A stretch of DNA of 31,057 nt. It comes from JAOTYV01 sp041557595 (GTDB lineage: Bacteria; Pseudomonadota; Alphaproteobacteria; UBA8366). Below the pieces are notes generated by a model. The model saw only the letters and a program-made list of their open reading frames with translations. It did no database searches and had not been told where the DNA came from. Both the position numbers and the translations under genes were made by a program. Positions 7,353 through 13,131 of this stretch are shown here, one piece after another; positions within the stretch are counted from its first letter, which is position 1; every line of letters starts with the position of its first letter. The stretch is taken from contig JBFFGE010000031.1 of assembly GCA_041557595.1 (NCBI GenBank), positions 1 to 31,057 on the forward strand, read 5' to 3'.

Positions 7353-8612
7353 TTATGCCGATTTCTGCTGCTGCCCGCCCGGCGCGGTATCGTCCGGCAG
7401 GGTATCCACCGCCGAAACCGTCTGCGCGCCCCGGATGCTGTCGAGGAATTGCACACGATCCTCTTCGGACGGAGCCTCGCGGCTACGCATTCGTTTGAGC
7501 GCATACAACCCGGCGCCGAGGTGAATTGCCGCGGTGAAACCGAATAGCGCGTCGGTTCCGAAATATCGCATCAGCACCGATGCGAAAATCGGCCCTGCTA
7601 CCGCGCCCGCCGCATAGATCAAGAGCAAACCGCTGGATGCCTCGACGAAACGGTCGGCCGCGACAAAGTCATTCGTGTGCGCGACCGCCAGCGCATAGAG
7701 CGGAAAGGCGAAGAACCCGAACCCGGCGGCCGCCAGCAACAGGCCCGGCTCCCACAGACGACTGGTCAAGACCAAGCCGAGTCCGGCCAGCGCCGCCCCG
7801 AGACAGGCCAGAACGATCACCTTGCGGCGGTCGACCCGGTCCGACGCGCGACCGAGCGGATATTGGCCGACCGCACCCGCCAGCACGGCAATGCTCATAA
7901 AGAGGGCGATACCGGTAAACGAGCCGTCTTCACGCCGGGCGAACACCGGCGCCAATGCCCAGAACGAGCCGTTGGCGAGGCCGACCGCCAGACATCCCAC
8001 GAAACCGACCGGGGACATTTGGAACAAGGCGGCGGGCCGGGCCTGCACCGCGGCAATTGGTTGCGGCGCGGACGCCGTGGTCATGGCAACCGGCACGGCG
8101 GCGAGCGAGACCAGGATCGATGCCAGGGCGAAGAGCGTGAAGGTGGTCGGGCTGGCCACCAGCAACATCATCTGGCCGATCGTAATGACGGTAAGATTGA
8201 TGATCGTATAGATGGAGAACACCAAACCGCGTGTTTCGTTGGTGGATTTCTCGTTCAGCCAGCTTTCGATCACCATGTAGAGCATGGCGAAGCAAAACCC
8301 GGTGATGCCGCGCAGCAGCCACCAGATTTCCGGCGACAGGAGCAAGACGTGCGCAATGGAGACGGTCGACGCGATCGAGACCATGGCGGTAAACGCGCGT
8401 ATGTGGCCAACTCGCTTGACCGCCCGCGGCCCCAGGAGGCAGCCGAGCGCAAATCCCAGGAAGTAGGACGATCCCAGTACGCCGATATCTAATGACGTGA
8501 AATCCTCAAGCTGGGCGCGCACCGGGAGCAGCGTGCCCTGCAGCCCATTGCCCATGAGCAACATCGCGACGCTCAAGAGCAATGAAAAAACTGGCGCTAC
8601 CGCGGCGACCAT
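7353..8612 (-). CDS. YcaD-like MFS transporter
   Basis: A 419-residue, 12-helix major facilitator protein. The N-terminal half holds LLLMGNGLQGTLLPVRAQLE-like sequence (here MLLMGNGLQGTLL), the loop 2-3 element PRAVKRVGHIRAF, and RGITGFCFAMLYMVIESWLNEKS, which is characteristic of the YcaD/UMF subfamily. The second half has GRASDRVDRRKVI between helices 8 and 9. The cytoplasmic tail (about 35 residues, rich in D/E/Q) is not conserved-looking. Subfamily members are poorly characterised inner-membrane transporters, so the substrate is unknown. It points leftward, convergent with the chaperone block, and its promoter lies in 8613-8790. Confidence 0.85.
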   Translation of the reverse strand: MVAAVAPVFSLLLSVAMLLMGNGLQGTLLPVRAQLEDFTSLDIGVLGSSYFLGFALGCLLGPRAVKRVGHIRAFTAMVSIASTVSIAHVLLLSPEIWWLLRGITGFCFAMLYMVIESWLNEKSTNETRGLVFSIYTIINLTVITIGQMMLLVASPTTFTLFALASILVSLAAVPVAMTTASAPQPIAAVQARPAALFQMSPVGFVGCLAVGLANGSFWALAPVFARREDGSFTGIALFMSIAVLAGAVGQYPLGRASDRVDRRKVIVLACLGAALAGLGLVLTSRLWEPGLLLAAAGFGFFAFPLYALAVAHTNDFVAADRFVEASSGLLLIYAAGAVAGPIFASVLMRYFGTDALFGFTAAIHLGAGLYALKRMRSREAPSEEDRVQFLDSIRGAQTVSAVDTLPDDTAPGGQQQKSA

Positions 8613-8793
8613 ACATTCCGCCCCATCTTGCAGTTATCGGCCCAGCCGACATTAGCGAGCCCGGAAATCAAGCATGGTCGAGCCGGCCTGATTTTTCCGT
8701 CCGTGCGATCTTACCGCAATAGTAAACCCGCCGTGGCATACGAACGGAAATACAGATACCGAGGCAGCCGAGGCTCAGACCGTAAGGTCCCGC

Positions 8794-8892
8794 GCCGCCA
8801 TCGTGCAGGACCGGCCGGTGCCGCTCGACGATTTGCGGGAAATCGGCGCCTTTTCGGAAGTGCGCGCCCCGGAGAACCGCTACGGGAGTTGA
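8794..8892 (+). pseudogene. broken 3'-end copy of ICL/PEPM copy 1
   Basis: These 99 bases match 5389-5487, the last 32 codons plus stop of ICL/PEPM copy 1, at 90 of 99 positions without a gap and in the same orientation. The reading frame and TGA are kept. Eight of the nine differences change the amino acid (for example W to R, two L to P), as expected of sequence no longer under selection. Similarity fades abruptly upstream and a few bases after the stop. No start codon or barrel sequence precedes it. The rest of 8613-8913 (301 bp without an intact gene) shows nothing else I recognise apart from the transporter's upstream region. Confidence 0.8.
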
Positions 8893-8913
8893 GCCACCGG
8901 CAAGCCGGGCGCG

Positions 8914-9681
8914 TTAACGGCGCATAGTCCTGTTGCCGTAAGTTCCGTCCGGCCGTCGTTTTGGCGTCGATTGCCGGCGGCGCAAGCAGATAAAGAATCC
9001 CAACATTCCGATAGCCGTGCCGAACAGAAGCAAGGCTCCCGGTACGGGTGTGGCGACGATGGCATCGCTTGCAATTGGCGGCGCCACAATCGCGGATGCG
9101 AAGTTCGCGCGGAATACCAGATCCTCGCCGTTAAAAAAGCGGGAATTCCAGGCAAGATTGTTGCTGAATTCCGCGTTGTCGTTGGCAAACAGGAATTCAC
9201 CCGGCGTATATTTGTCGGAGCCATTGAATTCAGTTGCGCGAACGGTCGCTTGTGTGAGGGTTGTCCCGAATGCCGCCAGCGTGAAGAAATAGGTGCTGCC
9301 GCTCGCGACGGGAAGATTCAGATCGACGTCGAAGATCTGCAGGCCGCCGCCCAGATGATCGAGCACCAGATGCGACAAAATCGCCGTGGCATCGGGCAGA
9401 AAACCGGGACCTGACTGTGAGGTCGGGCGCGCTTCCGATATTATTAGATTGAAACTGTTGGCTTCTTGATCCGTGACGCCGAAAGCCAGACTCGACCAAT
9501 TGGCATCGTCGGCGAGAACCGACTGCGCGTAATAAAACGAAAGTGACGTCCCGAAATTTCCCTGGTTGAAGTTGCCCGGCAGACCAAACAGATCCACCGT
9601 TCCGGCCCGCGCCGTCCCGGCCATCGCCAAACAGCCCAACACAACGGCAGCGAACCCCATTCTCAACGAATGAAAGATCAT
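8914..9681 (-). CDS. secreted protein with VPLPA/PEP-CTERM-like sorting tail
   Basis: A 255-residue exported protein. A signal peptide (about residues 1-26: FAAVVLGCLAMAGTARA) is followed by a soluble, beta-rich domain with few charged residues. The C-terminus has PVPGALLLFGTAIGMLGFFICL (about 213-233) followed by RRR and a basic tail. That is the proline motif, membrane helix and arginine cluster of PEP-CTERM/VPLPA-CTERM proteins handled by exosortases. The tail after the arginines is unusually long (about 20 residues). The start ATG is supported by AGGAGG five to six bases upstream. No exosortase gene is in the window. Such proteins are usually surface or biofilm-matrix components; the specific role here is unknown. 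Confidence 0.78.
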   Translation of the reverse strand: MIFHSLRMGFAAVVLGCLAMAGTARAGTVDLFGLPGNFNQGNFGTSLSFYYAQSVLADDANWSSLAFGVTDQEANSFNLIISEARPTSQSGPGFLPDATAILSHLVLDHLGGGLQIFDVDLNLPVASGSTYFFTLAAFGTTLTQATVRATEFNGSDKYTPGEFLFANDNAEFSNNLAWNSRFFNGEDLVFRANFASAIVAPPIASDAIVATPVPGALLLFGTAIGMLGFFICLRRRQSTPKRRPDGTYGNRTMRR

Positions 9682-9999
9682 CTCCCCCTCCTATCCCACA
9701 TCGGAGTCCGAAGATGCTATCGCCGAATGGTGTACCTTGAAAGTAGTAGTTGGCGTAAAAGTGGTAAAATGCGCGCGGCATTGCCGCCTGGTCGGTAACA
9801 GACTGTTATTTATAATTATTAAGCATTGCAGGAATCATCGCGCCCTGACTGCATCGCGGCGATGCCTCCGGATTTGCCGCCGCCCCGCCGCTCATGCCAT
9901 ATAGGGGCCGCGCTGCGCGCCCGGTTTCGGGCCGGCAGCCGCATCCTGCGCGCAGCGCTCCATTTTGAACACGCCAACAACCAGGGAGGCTGCGTCGCC
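9682..9999. other. divergent intergenic region between PEP-CTERM-like gene and ICL/PEPM copy 2
   Basis: This 318-bp stretch has no convincing gene. It contains the upstream region of the leftward secreted-protein gene, a perfect palindrome at 9796-9808 next to an AT-rich patch with TATAAT at 9811-9816, and the GC-rich leader of ICL/PEPM copy 2. An in-frame TTG at 9826 would extend copy 2 by 58 residues of atypical sequence and is not favoured. Confidence 0.6.
9796..9808. promoter_or_regulatory. palindromic operator candidate
   Basis: TAACAG-A-CTGTTA is a perfect 13-bp palindrome lying immediately upstream of TATAAT (9811-9816) in the divergent region between the secreted protein and ICL/PEPM copy 2. 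Size, symmetry and position fit a dimeric repressor site. No regulator gene is adjacent and I do not recognise the motif. Confidence 0.4.
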
Positions 10000-10860
10000 A
10001 TGCGCGCTTCGACCAAACTCAAGAAAATGATCGAGTCCGGGAAAACCTATCTGATCCCCGGCGCCTATGACGGCATTTCCGCCCGCATCGTCGAGAACGC
10101 AGGCGCCGAAGTGGTCTACGCCACCGGCGGCGGCATCGCGCGGAGCACGGGCATTCCCGACATGGGCCTGATTTCGCCGAAAGAAATCACCGACCGGCTG
10201 GAACAGATGGTCGACGCGGTCTCCATTCCGCTGATCGCCGATATGGACACCGGATACGGCAATGCGTTGAACGCGCGGCGAGCGCTCCGGGGTTTCGAGC
10301 GGGTCGGCGTCGCCGGCTTCCATCTGGAGGACCAGGTGTTCCCGAAACGCTGCGGCCATTACGAAGGAAAGGCGGTCGTTCCGACCGAAGAGCTCTGCGC
10401 CAAGCTGCGGGCCGTCCGCGACGCGCTGACCGACGACGACATGGTGATCATCGCGCGCACCGACTCGCTCGCCGTCGAAGGCATCGACGCCTCAATCGAG
10501 CGCATGCACAAATACATGGAGGCCGGCGCGGACGTCGCGTTCATCGAAGCGCCCCGCGACATGGAGCAAATCGAGAAAGTCGCCAAGGAACTGCCCTACC
10601 CGAAACTGCTCAACATGTTCTGGGGCGGCAAGACGCCGGTGGTGCCGAAGGACAAGCTGCAGGAGCTGGGCTTCAACCTCGTAATCGTCCCGGGCGACCT
10701 GCAACGCACCGCGATCTACGCTATGCAGGAAGCGGCCAAGGCGATCCTTCAGGACGGCCACACCGAATCGCTCGCCGATCACATGGCGACCTTCGAAGAC
10801 CGCGAAGCCTCGGTGAACACGGCGCATTTCATGGAGCTGGACGAGAAATACGCGGTTTGA
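10000..10860 (+). CDS. isocitrate lyase/PEP mutase superfamily enzyme (copy 2)
   Basis: A 286-residue relative of methylisocitrate lyase and oxaloacetate decarboxylase. The start ATG follows GGGAGG by ten bases. It has PGAYDGISARIVENAGAEVVYATGGG, the metal motif DMDTGYGNA (D81, D83), the catalytic loop VFPKRCGH (KRCGH at 116-120, same numbering as copy 1) and IIARTDSLAVEGIDASIERM with the barrel-strand IEAPRDM. The C-terminus (MATFEDREASVNTAHFMELDEKYAV) differs from those of copies 1 and 3. It would cleave or decarboxylate a small 2-hydroxy or 2-oxo acid in the cytoplasm using Mg2+. The substrate cannot be assigned. Confidence 0.88.
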   Translation: MRASTKLKKMIESGKTYLIPGAYDGISARIVENAGAEVVYATGGGIARSTGIPDMGLISPKEITDRLEQMVDAVSIPLIADMDTGYGNALNARRALRGFERVGVAGFHLEDQVFPKRCGHYEGKAVVPTEELCAKLRAVRDALTDDDMVIIARTDSLAVEGIDASIERMHKYMEAGADVAFIEAPRDMEQIEKVAKELPYPKLLNMFWGGKTPVVPKDKLQELGFNLVIVPGDLQRTAIYAMQEAAKAILQDGHTESLADHMATFEDREASVNTAHFMELDEKYAV

Positions 10861-10882
10861 GGACGATACACGTCATTCGGTC

Positions 10883-10994
10883 CGTCATCCCGGCCGCAGT
10901 GCAGCGGAGAGCCGGGATCCAGCGACGTGAGAGCGATACCCTTTCCGCCTTGGACCCCGGATCTGCGCGGCTGCGCCGCTTGTCCGGGGTGACG
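10883..10994. repeat. palindromic intergenic repeat (REP/MITE-like)
   Basis: The 112-bp unit begins CGTCATCCCGG and ends CCGGGGTGACG, which are inverted at 10 of 11 positions. Each half also folds on itself: CCCGGC (10889-10894) with GCCGGG (10911-10916), and ACCCCGGA (about 10934) with TCCGGGGT (10983-10990). The layout of two hairpins joined by about 20 bp matches a type of dispersed intergenic palindrome I know from alphaproteobacterial genomes. It fills the gap between ICL/PEPM copies 2 and 3. No coding capacity. Confidence 0.75.
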
Positions 10995-11029
10995 ACCTTC
11001 ATTACCCGTCAAACACAAGCGAGGCAGCC

Positions 11030-12007
11030 ATGAAAGACGCCAGCACCAAACGCCGGGAATTACGCGTGAAACTGAACAGCGGGACCCTGGTCGTCGCACC
11101 CGGCGCGCATAACGGATTAAGCGCGCGGCTGGTCGCCGATGCCGGGTTCGAAGCGGCCTATATGACCGGCTCGGGCGTGGCCAACACGCTGACCGGTGGC
11201 GCGGATGTGGGCCTGCTGACCATGACCGAGATGACCATGATGGCGCGTTTCATGGCGCTGGCGTCCGACATTCCGGTGATCTGCGACGCCGACACCGGCT
11301 ACGGCAACGCGATCAACGTGATCCGCACGGTGCGCGAATACGAGCTGACCGGCGTCGCGGGCATCCATTTGGAAGATCAGGTGAGCCCGAAACGCTGCGG
11401 CTCGATCGCCGGCAAGGAGATCGTTCCCGTCGAGGAAGCCTGCGGCAAGATCCGGGCGGCGGTAGACGCGCGCACCGATCCCGACTTCCTGATCATCGCC
11501 CGCACCGATGCGCGCGGCCCGCACGACCTGGCCGAGGCGATCCTGCGCTCGCAGCGCTATCACGAGGCCGGCGCCGACATGGCGTTCCCCGACGCGCTGC
11601 TGTCGGTCGAGGAATACGCGACCTTCGCCCGCGAGGTGCCGGGGCTGAAGATGTTCAACATGGGCGGCTACGCCAAGAAGCGCACCACGCCGAAGATCCC
11701 GTTGGAGCAGGTCCAGGAGATGGGCTACAGCCTCTGCATCCTGCCGCTGCTGGCCCTGCGCGCCGGCGTGCAATCGATGATCGACACGCTGGACGCGTTC
11801 AAGCGCGAGGGCATCGACTACGAACTCAAGCAGCTCAAGGCGTTCGAGGACCGGCCGGTCGAGAACTGGTACGAGTTCACCGGCATCGCCGAAATCCGCA
11901 AGCTCGAGGACCGCTACCTGTCGGCCGACGCGGTCGAAGCGAAATACGCCCACAGCGCCGGCCACAAACCGGGCGACGAGAAGAATCTGGAGGGTGTCGA
12001 GGGCTAG
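11030..12007 (+). CDS. isocitrate lyase/PEP mutase superfamily enzyme (copy 3, KRCGS loop)
   Basis: A 325-residue ICL/PEPM enzyme, longer than its two neighbours because of extra residues at both ends. It shows APGAHNGLSARLVADAGFEAAYMTGSG, the metal motif DADTGYGNA (D86, D88) and IHLEDQVSPKRCGS. The catalytic cysteine of the loop is kept, but the histidine of KRCGH in copies 1 and 2 is serine here (S125), which suggests a different substrate or reaction. The C-terminal WYEFTGIAEIRKLEDRYL resembles the end of copy 1. The start ATG follows GAGG by about five bases. It ends two bases from the convergent LysR gene. Possible reactions include cleavage of alkylated malates or citrate-like acids. 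Confidence 0.88.
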   Translation: MKDASTKRRELRVKLNSGTLVVAPGAHNGLSARLVADAGFEAAYMTGSGVANTLTGGADVGLLTMTEMTMMARFMALASDIPVICDADTGYGNAINVIRTVREYELTGVAGIHLEDQVSPKRCGSIAGKEIVPVEEACGKIRAAVDARTDPDFLIIARTDARGPHDLAEAILRSQRYHEAGADMAFPDALLSVEEYATFAREVPGLKMFNMGGYAKKRTTPKIPLEQVQEMGYSLCILPLLALRAGVQSMIDTLDAFKREGIDYELKQLKAFEDRPVENWYEFTGIAEIRKLEDRYLSADAVEAKYAHSAGHKPGDEKNLEGVEG

Positions 12008-12009
12008 CG

Positions 12010-12921
12010 CTACCCCGCGCGCCGTTTCGCAAGCCCGCCATAGGCGGTACGGATTTCCTTCACCGCGATATCGCGCAAGCTTTCGGCCGCGGGCGACAGG
12101 GCGGCGCCGGTGCGTTTGATGATGCCGATGGTCCGGGTCACCGGCGGCTCGATCAGCGGGCGCGAGACGAGGCCCGCGTCCTTGCGGTTGTGCATCACCG
12201 AATAGGGCACGACGCCGACGCCGAAGCCGGTCTGCAGCAGTCCGATCATCGTGCCGAGATGCTGCACCTCATAGTCCCATGTCAGCGCCGCCTGCGGGGT
12301 CGCGAGCTGGCGGCCGATGCCGCTTTCGAGACCGAAGGCCACATAGCTTCCCTCATTGAGCGCGGCCCAGCGCAGCGGCCCCCGCCCCGCCAAGGGATGA
12401 TCCTTGCTGCAGGCCATGACATAGGGTTCTTCCGCGACCGGCTCGAAGTCGATTTCCGGGTCGTCGCGCAGCCGCATGTCGATGCCGAATTCGGCTTCTC
12501 CGGCCCGCACCCGGTCGGCGACCCGCAACCCGGTCTCGTCCAGCAGGCGGACCTTCACCTTGGGGTGCGCCGCCCGGAAGGTTTCCAGAATGCGCGGGAT
12601 GAACCCATAAGCGACCGTCAGCAGGCAGGCGACGGTGACAACGCCCCGGCGCTTGGCAATGACATCCTCGATGTCCGACAGCGAGCCGGTGAATTCGTGC
12701 AGCACGCGCAGGGCCGACGGCAGGAAGGTCCTGCCCACTTCGGTCAACTCGACCTGCCGGGTCGTCCGGTTGAACAGGCGCGCGCCGAGATAATCCTCCA
12801 GCTTGCCGATCCGCTGGGTCAGCGCCGATTGGGTGACGTTGAGCCGGGAGGCCGCGAGCTTGAAGCCGGACAGTTCGGCCACCGAGACGAAGGCGCGAAT
12901 ATCGTCGAAACCTATTTTCAT
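12010..12921 (-). CDS. LysR-family transcriptional regulator
   Basis: A 303-residue LysR-type regulator. The N-terminal winged helix-turn-helix spans about residues 5-63 (FDDIRAFVSVAELSGFKLAASRLNVTQSALTQRIGKLEDYLGARLFNR). The remainder is the two-lobed effector-binding domain, containing VTVACLLTVAYGFIPRILETF and the GFGVGVVPYS hinge segment. It is transcribed divergently from the aconitase gene and convergently with ICL/PEPM copy 3, so either or both are the probable targets. The effector is likely an acid metabolite, but that is inference. A dyad of LysR-box type overlaps its own start codon, which would allow autorepression. The Shine-Dalgarno is weak. Confidence 0.92.
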   Translation of the reverse strand: MKIGFDDIRAFVSVAELSGFKLAASRLNVTQSALTQRIGKLEDYLGARLFNRTTRQVELTEVGRTFLPSALRVLHEFTGSLSDIEDVIAKRRGVVTVACLLTVAYGFIPRILETFRAAHPKVKVRLLDETGLRVADRVRAGEAEFGIDMRLRDDPEIDFEPVAEEPYVMACSKDHPLAGRGPLRWAALNEGSYVAFGLESGIGRQLATPQAALTWDYEVQHLGTMIGLLQTGFGVGVVPYSVMHNRKDAGLVSRPLIEPPVTRTIGIIKRTGAALSPAAESLRDIAVKEIRTAYGGLAKRRAG

Positions 12922-12934
12922 AAGTTTATCTTAT
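12920..12934. promoter_or_regulatory. LysR-type box (T-N11-A dyad)
   Basis: ATAAG-TTTAT-CTTAT is a perfect 5-bp dyad with a 5-bp spacer that contains the T-N11-A pattern of LysR boxes (T12921, A12933). It overlaps the start codon of the lysR gene and opens an AT-rich tract (about 12920-12975) in otherwise GC-rich DNA, 200 bp upstream of the divergent aconitase gene. Confidence 0.55.
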
Positions 12935-13131
12935 CTATTTCTGATATTAATTAATTTTATTTATTTATCGAGAATATGCAATCTTTCCCTCTGGCCCGAA
13001 ACGGCTATCGTGGCGATCATGACCGGCCGGACATCGCGCCGGGCCGACACAGCTTCATCACGAATTCGACGCCGCATTCCACAGATCTATGGACCGCGAG
13101 CAGCCATGCGTGACTTACGGAGAGATTTGCC

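Noticed and set aside
9826..9999. TTG-started extension of ICL/PEPM copy 2
   Set aside because: The extra 58 residues are arginine- and proline-rich and unlike the family; ATG 10000 has GGGAGG upstream and aligns with copy 1.
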